A stretch of 34,687 nt of DNA from Myxococcus llanfairpwllgwyngyllgogerychwyrndrobwllllantysiliogogogochensis. GTDB taxonomy: Bacteria > Myxococcota > Myxococcia > Myxococcales > Myxococcaceae. This document shows positions 21,670 to 31,299 of this stretch, piece by piece. Every line of letters starts with the position of its first letter. Position 1 is the first letter of the stretch. The position numbers were made by a program, and so were the translations under genes. Under the pieces are notes generated by a model, which made no database searches, was not told the origin of the DNA, and saw only the letters and a list, made by a program, of their open reading frames with translations. The DNA lies in assembly GCF_006636215.1 (NCBI RefSeq), contig NZ_VIFM01000109.1, forward strand, positions 1-34,687. Direction: 5' to 3'.

Positions 21670-22629
21670 TCACCCGCTCGCGGCGGGATGCTCCGTGGCG
21701 CGAGCCAGCGAGGGCAGCGCGTCCGGCCGGTCCCACAGGACGAAGTGGCTGCACCCGTCCAGCGTCACCACGCTGAGCTCCGGCATCGCTCGCTGCGCGC
21801 TCTCCAGCATGGAGGAGGCCTCCAGCACCCGGTCTTTTCCCGGGACGAGCACCGTGCCGCGCCGCACGTTCCGGAACAGGGAAGCGTCGCGCTCCCGACT
21901 CCAGGCGCCGATGTCCAGCACGTTGGCCACCATGGTCGACACCCGCTTCGGGTTGAAGGGGAAGGCCATGATGAGTTCGCGCTTGCGAGCGTCCTCCAGC
22001 GGTCCCCAGGCGCCCCGGTTGTGGCGGGAGATGGGCGCGCGGCGCCACAGGGGAATGACGAAGGGCAGCAGCCAGACCTGTGAGCGCGTCATGCTCGTGT
22101 ACGGCCGTGCTTGCGGGAGCACGGGGGCCTCCAGCACCACCTCCACGCGCTCGAACAGGTCCGGCCGCAGCTTCGCGGCCTCCAGCACGACGGCTCCCCC
22201 ACGCGAGTGGCCATGTACCCGCACCACGTCCGTCTTCGGCAGGTGCTCCAGTGCCTGCACCAGCACCGCGGCGTCGTGAGAGATGGTGCCCTCGGGCTGC
22301 GCTGGGACCCTCGCCCAGGGAGCGGGCTGCTCGCGAGGCGTGGTGATGGGCAGGTGGTAGTCGCAGCTCGTCACCAGGATGAGCTGGATGTCCGCCTCGC
22401 CGTAGTGGCGAGTGAAGTAGCGCATGTCCGCCACGAAGCCGTGCATGCCGATGACCGTGGCGCGGGGCTGCTCGCAGCGTCGCTCGGCGATGACCGCCTT
22501 GCCGACCCGGTAGACGTGCCCGTCGAAGGGCTCGCTCGGGCTGGGCGTGCCCTCCCTGCGCAGCAACCACTGCCGCAGGGCGAGCACGGAGACGGTGATG
22601 CCTGCAAGGACTCCGAATGCCACGTACAT
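21670..22629 (-). CDS. Membrane-anchored alpha/beta-hydrolase
   Basis: A 319-residue protein with an N-terminal TM helix (MYVAFGVLAGITVSVLAL) followed by an alpha/beta-hydrolase domain. ATVIGMHGF (57-65) is the strand before the oxyanion hole, VHGHSRGGAV has the nucleophile S142, and GCSHFVLWDRPD near the C-terminus supplies the catalytic His. Substrate unknown. ATG 22629 is preferred to the in-frame TTG at 22641 because GGGAG lies six bases upstream of it. It begins 45 bases after the acyl-CoA dehydrogenase stop on the same strand, so it may be co-transcribed with it, perhaps as a thioesterase or lipase feeding acyl groups (inference). Confidence 0.88.
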   Translation of the reverse strand: MYVAFGVLAGITVSVLALRQWLLRREGTPSPSEPFDGHVYRVGKAVIAERRCEQPRATVIGMHGFVADMRYFTRHYGEADIQLILVTSCDYHLPITTPREQPAPWARVPAQPEGTISHDAAVLVQALEHLPKTDVVRVHGHSRGGAVVLEAAKLRPDLFERVEVVLEAPVLPQARPYTSMTRSQVWLLPFVIPLWRRAPISRHNRGAWGPLEDARKRELIMAFPFNPKRVSTMVANVLDIGAWSRERDASLFRNVRRGTVLVPGKDRVLEASSMLESAQRAMPELSVVTLDGCSHFVLWDRPDALPSLARATEHPAASG

Positions 22630-22674
22630 GCTTGCTCCCAAGGCGGGGTGGCGCCGGCGCCTCGCGGGGACGGC

Positions 22675-23826
22675 TCAGCTCGCCTCGCGCATCATATTGC
22701 GCGCGATGACCAGTTGCTGAATCTGACTGGTGCCCTCGTAGAGCCTGAAGAGTCGCACATCCCGATAGAAGCGCTCGATGCCGTAATCCGCGATGTAGCC
22801 CGCCCCGCCGAAAATCTGCACCGCGCGGTCGGCGACGCGTCCCACCATCTCGCTCGCGAACAGCTTGCAGCAGGAAGCCTCGGTGCTGATGTTCTGTCCC
22901 TGGTCTCTTCGCAGGGCCGCGTCCAGCACCATGCACCGGGCCGCGTAGGCCTCCATGCGGCTGTCGGCGAGCATCGCCTGGATGAGCTGGAACTCCGCGA
23001 TGGGCTTGCCGAACTGCTCGCGTTCCATCGCGTAGCGGAGGCTCTCGCGGATGAGGCGCTCGGAGACACCGACACACACGGCCGCGATGTGGAGCCGGCC
23101 CCTGTCCAACACCTTCATCGCCGTCTTGAAGCCCTGGCCCTCCACGCCCCCGAGCAACTGGGTCGCCGGGACGCGACAGTCCTCGAACAGCACGTCGGCG
23201 GTGTGTGTGCCCTTCTGTCCCATCTTCCGGTCGGCGGGGCCGATGTGCAGCCCGGGTGTGCCTGCTTCGACGAGGAACGCGGAGATGCCGCCCGCGCCCT
23301 TCTCGTCGGGGTTGGTGCGAGCCATCACCGTGAACAGCCCGGCCTCCGGCGCGTTGGTGATGAAGCGCTTGGTGCCATTGAGCACGTAGACGTCACCGTC
23401 GCGCCGGGCCGTGGTCCTCAGCGACGAGGCGTCCGAGCCCGCGTTCGGCTCCGTCAGCGCGAAGGCGCCGACAATCTCTCCCGAGGCCAGGCGGGGCAGG
23501 TACTTGCTCTTCTGCTCCTCCGTGCCGTCCAGGATGATTCCCTGCGAGCCGATGCCGTTGTTGGTGCCGATGAGCGAGCGGAAGGCGGGCGACGTCTGTC
23601 CGAGCACGAAGGCCACCTGCACCTCCTGGCTCATGTTCAGTCCGATGCCGCCGTACTCCACGGGAGTGGACAGGCCGAACAGGCCCAGTCCGCGCATCTC
23701 CATGATGATGTCGGGAGGAATGGCGTCCTCATCCGCGACGCGATGCTCGTTGGGTATCAAGCGCTCCTTCACGAAGCGCTCCAGCATGGCGAGCAGCGGG
23801 TCCAGTGTGTCGTCCTCGCGAATCAT
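22675..23826 (-). CDS. Acyl-CoA dehydrogenase
   Basis: A FAD-dependent acyl-CoA dehydrogenase of 383 residues, the normal length. It shows the N-terminal helical domain, the beta domain with GAFALTEPNAGSDASSL (flavin/substrate motif), and the C-terminal helical domain with DRGRLHIAAVCVGVSERL, QIFGGAGYIADYGIERFYRD and RLYEGTSQIQ, where the Glu is the catalytic base. It catalyses the first step of beta-oxidation, giving the 2-enoyl-CoA. Chain-length or branched preference cannot be assigned. It starts 15 bases after the IclR regulator gene ends, so the two are probably an operon, and the divergent operon holds the next three beta-oxidation enzymes. Confidence 0.95.
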   Translation of the reverse strand: MIREDDTLDPLLAMLERFVKERLIPNEHRVADEDAIPPDIIMEMRGLGLFGLSTPVEYGGIGLNMSQEVQVAFVLGQTSPAFRSLIGTNNGIGSQGIILDGTEEQKSKYLPRLASGEIVGAFALTEPNAGSDASSLRTTARRDGDVYVLNGTKRFITNAPEAGLFTVMARTNPDEKGAGGISAFLVEAGTPGLHIGPADRKMGQKGTHTADVLFEDCRVPATQLLGGVEGQGFKTAMKVLDRGRLHIAAVCVGVSERLIRESLRYAMEREQFGKPIAEFQLIQAMLADSRMEAYAARCMVLDAALRRDQGQNISTEASCCKLFASEMVGRVADRAVQIFGGAGYIADYGIERFYRDVRLFRLYEGTSQIQQLVIARNMMREAS

Positions 23827-23841
23827 GGCAGGGATTCCTTG

Positions 23842-24693
23842 TCAGCGGTGCTGGAGGGCCGCTTCGACGTTGCGGACGAGATTCACCAGACGGGGACCGA
23901 TATCCAGGAGCAGTCGTTGGCGTGGGAGCAGGAAGGATGGGCCGCCACAGTTGAAGGCCAGCAAGCCGCTGCCGTCTGGCGCGATGAAGGGCACGCCCAC
24001 CGCGTTGACGTCCTTGTCCCAGTCGCCGACGGAGAGCGTGAAGCCGTGCGTGCGGTACTCCTCGAGCGACTTCTCGATGCTGGCCTCGATGCGCGGCCAC
24101 TTCTCCGGCTCGCGCTTCGCCATGTGCCCCATGAAGTAGCGACGCTCGCCCTCCGGCAGCGCCGCGAGAATCGCCCGCCCCATGGCCGTGGTGCCCAGCG
24201 GCAACCGAGAGCCGATGTCGAGCCGCAGCGTCACCGCCGCCGTGGAGCGACAGTGCTCCACGTACACGACGTTCAGACGGTCTCGACTGCCCAGGGACAC
24301 CGGGACGTTGGCGTAGTCCGCCAGGTCCTGCATCAAGGGCCGCGCCACGTCGCGCACGCCCATGTTGGACAGCGCCGCGAAGCCCAGCGCCAGCACGCGG
24401 GTGCCGAGCTGGTACTTGCCCAGGCGCTGGGAATACGTGAGGTAGCCCAGCCGCGTCAGCGTGTGCGTGAGCCGGGAGATGGTGGGCTTGGGCAGCCCCG
24501 TGCTCGCCGCGAGCTCCTGGTTGCCGAGCATGGGGCGCTGAGGCGTGAAGGCGCGCAGGATTTCCAACCCGCGCGCGAGCGCCGTCACGAACTGACGGTC
24601 CTTCACTTCCTCTTCGCCCACCTGCTCCAGCGACTCCACGTAGGGGGCACCATCGTCATTGGGAGGGGATGAGAGGGCTGCGAAGCGTCGCAT
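23842..24693 (-). CDS. IclR-family transcriptional regulator
   Basis: A 283-residue regulator. The N-terminal winged helix-turn-helix spans about 34-95 (LARGLEILRAF, LAASTGLPKPTISRLTHTLTRLGYL). The effector-binding domain follows at about 110-280 (VVYVEHCRSTAAVTLRLDIG, LPLGTTAMGRAILAAL, GVPFIAPDGSGLLAFNCGGPSF). IclR regulators sense small organic acids and often control aromatic or fatty-acid catabolism, which fits the divergent beta-oxidation genes. The start is ATG 24693, with AGGA about five bases upstream. It probably represses both its own operon and the divergent one through the palindrome at 24766-24784. Confidence 0.94.
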   Translation of the reverse strand: MRRFAALSSPPNDDGAPYVESLEQVGEEEVKDRQFVTALARGLEILRAFTPQRPMLGNQELAASTGLPKPTISRLTHTLTRLGYLTYSQRLGKYQLGTRVLALGFAALSNMGVRDVARPLMQDLADYANVPVSLGSRDRLNVVYVEHCRSTAAVTLRLDIGSRLPLGTTAMGRAILAALPEGERRYFMGHMAKREPEKWPRIEASIEKSLEEYRTHGFTLSVGDWDKDVNAVGVPFIAPDGSGLLAFNCGGPSFLLPRQRLLLDIGPRLVNLVRNVEAALQHR

Positions 24694-24714
24694 AGCGGTC
24701 CTGAAAGTGCGGGA

Positions 24715-24743
24715 TTGCCTTCACGATAAACAGACAGTACAAA
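24715..24743 (+). promoter_or_regulatory. Probable sigma-70 promoter for the enoyl-CoA hydratase operon
   Basis: TTGCCT (24715-24720) and TACAAA (24738-24743) are 17 bases apart, a fair -35/-10 pair that would start transcription near 24750. The IclR palindrome then lies just downstream, well placed to block transcription. Confidence 0.45.
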
Positions 24744-24751
24744 TGGGTCAA
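24723..24751 (-). promoter_or_regulatory. Probable sigma-70 promoter for the IclR operon
   Basis: On the minus strand TTGACC and TATCGT are 17 bases apart (complement of 24746-24751 and 24723-24728). It overlaps the opposing promoter, as in many divergent regulator/operon pairs. Confidence 0.5.
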
Positions 24752-24756
24752 GGTTT

Positions 24757-24784
24757 GCGAAACTCAATTTCGCACAGCGAAATT
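24757..24784. promoter_or_regulatory. Probable IclR operator with three half-sites
   Basis: AATTTCGC-ACA-GCGAAATT (24766-24784) is a perfect 8-3-8 palindrome in the divergent gap. An extra GCGAAA at 24757-24762 gives a second overlapping inverted repeat (GCGAAA-CTCAA-TTTCGC). The half-site GCGAAA thus occurs three times in alternating orientation. Confidence 0.75.
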
Positions 24785-24798
24785 AGGGAGACCAGCCC

Positions 24799-25569
24799 AT
24801 GGCTCAGGTGCTCATTGAGAAGCCAGAGGAAGGCGTCGCATTGGTGCGACTCCATCGCCCCGAGGTTCGCAATGCATTGGGGTTGGAGCTGCGTCAGGAG
24901 CTGGCTGCCTGCTTCCTGGAGCTGGGAGCGGACACGGCCGTCCGTTGCATCGTCCTGACGGGCGGACCGGAGTTCTTCGCCGCGGGCGCGGACCTGCGCG
25001 CGCTGGCGGAGGCGACGCCCGTGGAGCTGTTGCTCCGAGACACACATCGACTCTGGCAATCCCTGGTGGAGTGCCCCAGCCCGGTCATCGCCGCGGTGAA
25101 TGGCTTTGCGCTCGGGGGTGGCTGTGAGCTGGCGATGCACGCGGACATGATTGTCGCGGGCGAGGGCGCCAGCTTTGGCCAGCCCGAGATTCGTGTCGGC
25201 ATCATGCCGGGCGCGGGTGGCACTCAGCGCCTGACGCGGGCGGTGGGGAAGTTCAAGGCGATGAAGCTGCTGCTCACCGGCGAGCCGATGACGGCCCGGG
25301 AAGCGGAGGCGATGGGGCTGGTCACGGAGGTCGTCCCCGACGCGGAGGTGCTGGAGCGGGCGCTGGCGCTCGCGCGGAAGGTGGCGCGCATGCCGCCCCT
25401 GGCCGTGCGGCAAATCAAGGAGGTCGTCCTCGCGGGGCAGGATGCGTCGCTGTCGGAGGCGCTCTTGCTGGAGCGCAAGGCGTTCCAGCTCCTCTTCGCG
25501 ACCAGAGACCAGAAGGAAGGCATGCGGGCCTTCCTGGACAAGCGCAAGCCCACCTTCGAGGGACGCTGA
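24799..25569 (+). CDS. Enoyl-CoA hydratase/isomerase family protein
   Basis: A crotonase-fold enzyme of 256 residues. FFAAGADLRALAE (59-71) forms the oxyanion hole, and NGFALGGGCELAMHADMI carries the catalytic Glu110, with the second Glu130 in QPEIRVGIMPGAGGTQ, so true hydratase activity is expected. It hydrates 2-enoyl-CoA to 3-hydroxyacyl-CoA, the second step of beta-oxidation; PaaF-type 2,3-dehydroadipyl-CoA hydratases are of similar length. ATG 24799 has a GGGAG-like site ten bases upstream, just after the putative operator. It is the first gene of a five-gene operon, and the next gene starts one base after its stop. Confidence 0.94.
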   Translation: MAQVLIEKPEEGVALVRLHRPEVRNALGLELRQELAACFLELGADTAVRCIVLTGGPEFFAAGADLRALAEATPVELLLRDTHRLWQSLVECPSPVIAAVNGFALGGGCELAMHADMIVAGEGASFGQPEIRVGIMPGAGGTQRLTRAVGKFKAMKLLLTGEPMTAREAEAMGLVTEVVPDAEVLERALALARKVARMPPLAVRQIKEVVLAGQDASLSEALLLERKAFQLLFATRDQKEGMRAFLDKRKPTFEGR

Positions 25570-25570
25570 C

Positions 25571-27094
25571 ATGGTCGACGTCCAATCCTCCACGCTCACG
25601 CTGGGCCTCGTCGGCACCGGGGTCATGGGTCGCGGCATCGCCCAGCTCGCCGCGCAGGCGGGAATCACAGTGCGCCTGTTCGATGCCCGTCCCCAGGCCG
25701 CCGACGAAGCTCGCGCGAGCATCGCGTCGATGTTGGACTCGCTGGCGGCGAAGGGACGCTTGTCCCCCGAGGCCGCGCTCGCGGCGACGGCTCGGTTGGA
25801 GCCGGTTCCCCAGGAGTTGTCACTCGCGGGCTGTCACGTGGTGGTGGAGGCCATCGTCGAGGACCTCCGTGTGAAGCAGGAACTCTTCACTCGCCTGGAG
25901 GGAATCGTCGGTCCTGATTGCCTGCTGGCCACGAACACCTCGTCGCTGTCGGTGACGGCCATCGCCTCGGCATGCGAGCGCCCAGGGCGCGTCGGTGGCT
26001 TCCACTTCTTCAACCCCGTGCCGTTGATGAAGGTGGTGGAGGTCATCGAGGGCGCTCGCACGGAGCCCTGGGTGGGCGAGGCCCTGGTGACGCTGGCTCT
26101 GCGTCTGGGCCACCGGCCCGTGCGTGCGGCGGACACGCCGGGCTTCATCGTGAATCACGCCGGGCGCGGCTTTGGTACGGAGGCGCTGCGCATCCTCCAG
26201 GAGGGCGTCGCCTCCTTCGCGGACATCGACCGGGTGCTGCGCGAGGCCGCGGGGTTCCGGATGGGGCCCTTCGAGCTGCTGGATTTGACGGGGCTCGACG
26301 TCTCCCACCCGGTGATGGAGTCCGTCTACGAGCAGTTCTACCAGGAGCCGCGCTTCCGTCCTTCGTATGTGCTGCGGCAACGGCTCACGGCGGGACTGCT
26401 CGGACGCAAGAGCGGACAGGGCTTCTACTCACACGAAGGTGGCAAGCCGCACGTCGAACCGGAGCCCACGATTCCGTCGGGCGAGCGTCGGCCCGTGTGG
26501 GTCGCCGCCGATGAGCCTGGCTGGCGCGACGCACTCCTGTCCCTGGTGCGCGCGGCGGGCTGGTTCCCAGATGACGGTGAGCGACCCGCGCCGGAGTCAC
26601 TGTGTCTGGTGGCACCGCTGGGGCGTGATGCGACCACCACCGCGCTGGCGCTGGAGGTGGACCCCGAGCGCACCGTGGCCGTGGACCTCTTGTTCGGTCC
26701 GGAGCGCCGCCGCACGGTGATGACGACGCCGGTGACACGTCAGCCATTCCTGGACTCGGCGCTGGCGCTGCTCGCGGCGGACGGCACCGCGGTGTCGCGC
26801 ATCCATGACAGCACGGGCTTCGTCGCGCAGCGCGTGCTCGCCACGCTCGTCAACATCGCTTGCGACATCGCGCAGCAGCGCATCGCGAGTCCCGAGGACA
26901 TCGATGCCGCCGTGACGCTGGGGCTCGGCTATCCCCGAGGGCCGCTGGCCTGGGGTGACGCGCTCGGGCCTCGCAGGTTGTTGAGGGTGCTGGAGGCCAT
27001 CCACTCCGCCTCCGGAGACCCGCGCTACCGCGCCAGTCCGTGGTTGTCCCGCCGAGCCCGGCTCGGTGTCTCCCTCCTCACTCCGGAGAAGTGA
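25571..27094 (+). CDS. 3-Hydroxyacyl-CoA dehydrogenase (PaaH-like, two C-terminal domains)
   Basis: A 507-residue enzyme that oxidises 3-hydroxyacyl-CoA to 3-oxoacyl-CoA with NAD+. The Rossmann domain has LGLVGTGVMGRGIA (11-24), NTSSLSVTAIA (122-132) and the catalytic His145 in GGFHFFNPVPLMKVVEVI. A first C-terminal helical domain follows (about 190-290, TPGFIVNHAGRGFGTEALRIL), then a linker and a second, similar one (about 410-500, STGFVAQRVLATLVNIA). This duplicated ending and length of about 500 match the PaaH/PaaC 3-hydroxyadipyl-CoA dehydrogenase type. The ATG is one base after the hydratase stop, indicating tight coupling. Confidence 0.93.
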   Translation: MVDVQSSTLTLGLVGTGVMGRGIAQLAAQAGITVRLFDARPQAADEARASIASMLDSLAAKGRLSPEAALAATARLEPVPQELSLAGCHVVVEAIVEDLRVKQELFTRLEGIVGPDCLLATNTSSLSVTAIASACERPGRVGGFHFFNPVPLMKVVEVIEGARTEPWVGEALVTLALRLGHRPVRAADTPGFIVNHAGRGFGTEALRILQEGVASFADIDRVLREAAGFRMGPFELLDLTGLDVSHPVMESVYEQFYQEPRFRPSYVLRQRLTAGLLGRKSGQGFYSHEGGKPHVEPEPTIPSGERRPVWVAADEPGWRDALLSLVRAAGWFPDDGERPAPESLCLVAPLGRDATTTALALEVDPERTVAVDLLFGPERRRTVMTTPVTRQPFLDSALALLAADGTAVSRIHDSTGFVAQRVLATLVNIACDIAQQRIASPEDIDAAVTLGLGYPRGPLAWGDALGPRRLLRVLEAIHSASGDPRYRASPWLSRRARLGVSLLTPEK

Positions 27095-27099
27095 CTCTC

Positions 27100-28296
27100 A
27101 TGAGCGCCTATATCTACGACGGGCTGCGCACGCCGTTCGGTCGTCATGCCGGAGCCCTGGCCCCAGTGCGTCCCGATGACCTGCTCTCGGGTGTCATCCG
27201 GACGCTGCTCACTCGAGGCCCCTTCGAGCCCGGTGCCGTCGAGGACGTCGTCATCGGCTGCGCCAATCAAGCGGGCGAGGACAGCCGCAATGTGGCGCGG
27301 CATGCGGCGCTGCTTGCGGGACTGCCTCTCGAGGTCGGCGGCGTCACGGTGAATCGGCTGTGCGGCAGCGGTCTCGCCGCGGTGCTGGATGCCGCGCGCG
27401 CCGTGATGACGGGGCAGGGTGAGCTGCTTGTCGCGGGAGGCGTGGAGAGCATGAGCCGCGCGCCCTTCGCGATGGGCAAGGCGGAGTCGCCCTACAGCCG
27501 TGAAGCCCAGGTCTTCGACACGACGCTGGGCGCGCGGTTCCCCAACGCACGCCTCGTGGCTCGCTTCGGCGGGGACACGATGCCAGAGACGGCGGACAAC
27601 ATCGCCCGGGATTTGGGCATTGGTCGAGCGGCGACGGACCGCTTTGCCCTCGCATCCCAGCAGAAATACGCCACTGCCCAGGCGCGCGGGTTTTTCTCCG
27701 GCGAGCTGGTCCCCGTGGAACTTCCGGGCCGACGGGGCGCCGTCACCACGGTGTCGGCGGATGAGCATCCGCGCGCGGACACCACACTCGACAAGTTATC
27801 CACACTGAAGCCGCTCGCGCCGGACGGGGTCGTCACCGCGGGCAACGCCTCCGGCATCAACGACGGCGCGGCGGCCCTGCTCATCGGCTCCCTCAACGCG
27901 GGCGAGGATGCGGGGTGCAAGCCGCTCGCGCGCATCGTCTCGGCCGCCATCGCCGGGGTTCCGCCGCGCACCATGGGCCTGGGTCCTGTCCCGGCCGCGC
28001 GCAAGGCGCTGGAGCGGGCGCGACTGACGCTGGCCGACGTGGACGTCATCGAAATCAACGAGGCCTTCGCCGTGCAGGTGCTCGGCTGCCTCAAGCTGCT
28101 GGAGCTGAGCGAGGACGACAGCCGGGTGAATCCGAATGGCGGCGCCATCGCTGTCGGTCATCCGCTGGGGGCCTCCGGTGCGCGCCTGGCGCTGACGGCC
28201 GCGCGCCAGCTCCAGGTCTCCGGTGGTCGCTACGCGCTCGTCAGCATGTGCATCGGGGTGGGGCAGGGCATCGCCGCTGTCCTGGAGCGCGTCTGA
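27100..28296 (+). CDS. Thiolase (acetyl-CoA acyltransferase, PaaJ/PcaF-like)
   Basis: A 398-residue thiolase. The nucleophile Cys88 lies in VNRLCGSGLAAV, and the C-terminal catalytic motifs GGAIAVGHPLGASGARL and SMCIGVGQGIAAV supply the His and second Cys. The start MSAYIYDGLRTPFGRHAGAL resembles 3-oxoadipyl-CoA thiolases (PcaF/PaaJ), which fits the PaaH-like enzyme encoded upstream, but ordinary acetyl-CoA acyltransferases are close relatives and cannot be excluded. It cleaves 3-oxoacyl-CoA with CoA. The ATG at 27100 is five bases after the upstream stop. Confidence 0.94.
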   Translation: MSAYIYDGLRTPFGRHAGALAPVRPDDLLSGVIRTLLTRGPFEPGAVEDVVIGCANQAGEDSRNVARHAALLAGLPLEVGGVTVNRLCGSGLAAVLDAARAVMTGQGELLVAGGVESMSRAPFAMGKAESPYSREAQVFDTTLGARFPNARLVARFGGDTMPETADNIARDLGIGRAATDRFALASQQKYATAQARGFFSGELVPVELPGRRGAVTTVSADEHPRADTTLDKLSTLKPLAPDGVVTAGNASGINDGAAALLIGSLNAGEDAGCKPLARIVSAAIAGVPPRTMGLGPVPAARKALERARLTLADVDVIEINEAFAVQVLGCLKLLELSEDDSRVNPNGGAIAVGHPLGASGARLALTAARQLQVSGGRYALVSMCIGVGQGIAAVLERV

Positions 28297-28332
28297 CGGC
28301 TCCGCTCATTCCTCTGACGTTGGGAGAACCGC

Positions 28333-29751
<1,419 letters not shown>

Positions 29752-29803
29752 CGTTCGTCCGTCGTCCCCCCTCTCGTTGTCTCCCTCCGAATCAGGAGCC
29801 CCC

Positions 29804-30898
29804 ATGAAGGCCGCCGTGTGTTTCGAGAAGGACGTGCTGACCATCACCGACGTGAGCTTCGAGCCGCCCAAGGCGCGCGAGTTGCTCGTCCGCATGGTTG
29901 CCTGTGGTGTCTGTCACACGGACCTGTCCGTGGTGAACGGCACCGTGAAGATGAAGCTCCCCTGTGTGCTCGGGCACGAGGGCGCGGGCATCGTCGAGGA
30001 AGTAGGCGAGGACGTCACCCACGTGAAGAAGGGCGACAAGGTCGTCCTCTCGTGGGTCGCGCAATGTGGGGAGTGTTACTTCTGTCGCATCCAACGTCCG
30101 AACCTGTGTGAGCTGGGCGAACGCATCAACGCGAGCAACCGGATGCCGGACGGCAGCTCGCGGCTGCGCAAGGATTCGCGAGAGCTGAATGTCTTCTCAG
30201 CGCTCGGTGCGCTGGCGGAGTACGCGGTGGTTCCCGCTCGGGCGGCGGTGCGGCTCCCTGAGGACGCGCCGCTGGACAAGGCCGCGCTGATTGGCTGCGC
30301 GGTGACGACGGGCGTGGGCGCGGTGCTCAACACGGCGCAGATGCCGCCCGGTGGCTCGGTGGTGGTGTTCGGCACGGGCGGCGTGGGGTTGAACATCATC
30401 CAGGGCGCGGTGATTGCCGGCGCGGAGCGCATCATCGCGGTGGACGTCCACCCGAGGAAGCTGGAGTTCGCCAAGGTCTTCGGCGCGACGGACGTCATCG
30501 ACGCGCGAGAGACGGACCCGGTAGTGGCCATCCGTGAGCTGACGAAGGGACGGGGCGCGGACTACGCGTACGAAGCGGTGGGCCGCAAGGAGACCATCGA
30601 GCAGGCGTACCAGTGCACGCGCAAGGCTGGCACCTGTGTCGTCGTCGGCGTGGGCAGCGTGAAGGAGCAGATCAGCCTGAACGTCTTCGTGCTGCCCCTG
30701 TTCGAGAAGCGGCTGCTCGGCTCCTGGTTCGGGACGGCGGACATCCACCGCGACATGCCCCGGCTGCTGGAGCTCTACACGCAGAAGAAGCTCAAGCTGG
30801 ATGAGCTGGTGACGACGACGTACACGCTGGACCAGCTCGACCGGGCCTTCACCGACATGAACAGCGGAGTGAATGCCCGGGGCGTCGTCCTCTTCTGA
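29804..30898 (+). CDS. Zinc-dependent alcohol dehydrogenase (MDR superfamily)
   Basis: A 364-residue medium-chain alcohol dehydrogenase. The catalytic zinc ligands are C37 (ACGVCHTD), the GHEGAG motif (H58, E59) and a Cys near 163 (LIGCAVTTGVGAV). The structural zinc site has four cysteines, 88, 91, 94 and 102 (CGECYFCRIQRPNLC). The coenzyme domain has VVFGTGGVGLNIIQ, and the following acidic VDVH favours NAD. It resembles class III-like and mycothiol-dependent dehydrogenases in having this cysteine lobe, but the substrate is not evident. ATG 29804 has AGGAG about six bases upstream. It is the last gene of the operon and would supply an aldehyde to the preceding ALDH. Confidence 0.94.
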   Translation: MKAAVCFEKDVLTITDVSFEPPKARELLVRMVACGVCHTDLSVVNGTVKMKLPCVLGHEGAGIVEEVGEDVTHVKKGDKVVLSWVAQCGECYFCRIQRPNLCELGERINASNRMPDGSSRLRKDSRELNVFSALGALAEYAVVPARAAVRLPEDAPLDKAALIGCAVTTGVGAVLNTAQMPPGGSVVVFGTGGVGLNIIQGAVIAGAERIIAVDVHPRKLEFAKVFGATDVIDARETDPVVAIRELTKGRGADYAYEAVGRKETIEQAYQCTRKAGTCVVVGVGSVKEQISLNVFVLPLFEKRLLGSWFGTADIHRDMPRLLELYTQKKLKLDELVTTTYTLDQLDRAFTDMNSGVNARGVVLF

Positions 30899-30909
30899 CG
30901 CGCGGGCTC

Positions 30910-31272
30910 CTATTCCGCATCGTCGGCGATTCGCCAGTCCGGCCCTGGGGGAACAACCGAAGTCCCCAGGGCCTCGAGCGCGATGGCCTCCAGTTCGTCG
31001 AGTGTGTCCGCACCGCGTATCCAGTCCCGACCTCCATGCTGACCAATGCGGGCTTCCCAGCCCGTGGAGACGGGATAAAGCGCGACCCGTCGATCAATGA
31101 CCGAGATGTCGAGGTCCATCGTGTCAGGCGAAGCGTCGAGGACGACGCGCCTGGGAGGAGTACCCACGACGATGCCTGCCGCGGCGAAGAAGGGCGCGGT
31201 ACGGCAGAAGAAGCCCCTCTCCTTCATCCTTCGCCCCAGCTCGTCGAGACTCCGCTGCTGCTCGTCGCTCAC
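30910..31272 (-). CDS. Small hypothetical protein
   Basis: A 120-residue soluble protein, not recognised. The N-terminus is helical and charged (SDEQQRSLDELGRRMKERGF), then beta-strand-like segments (AGIVVGTPPRRVVLDASP, DLDISVIDRRVALYPV) and a closing helix rich in Leu/Glu (DTLDELEAIALEALG). There is no signal peptide, TM segment or catalytic motif. GTG 31272 is chosen because AAGGAGG lies five bases upstream; the in-frame GTG six bases earlier overlaps that site. It is convergent with the alcohol dehydrogenase gene 11 bases away and lies directly downstream of the LysR gene, 27 bases from its stop. Confidence 0.65.
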   Translation of the reverse strand: MSDEQQRSLDELGRRMKERGFFCRTAPFFAAAGIVVGTPPRRVVLDASPDTMDLDISVIDRRVALYPVSTGWEARIGQHGGRDWIRGADTLDELEAIALEALGTSVVPPGPDWRIADDAE

Positions 31273-31299
31273 CCGCACCTCCTTGCTGTGTGACTCGTA

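Noticed and set aside
22111..24672. An 853-codon plus-strand open frame opposite the hydrolase, acyl-CoA dehydrogenase and IclR genes
   Set aside because: Low-complexity His/Arg/Gln translation with no family signal, lying over three conserved minus-strand genes.
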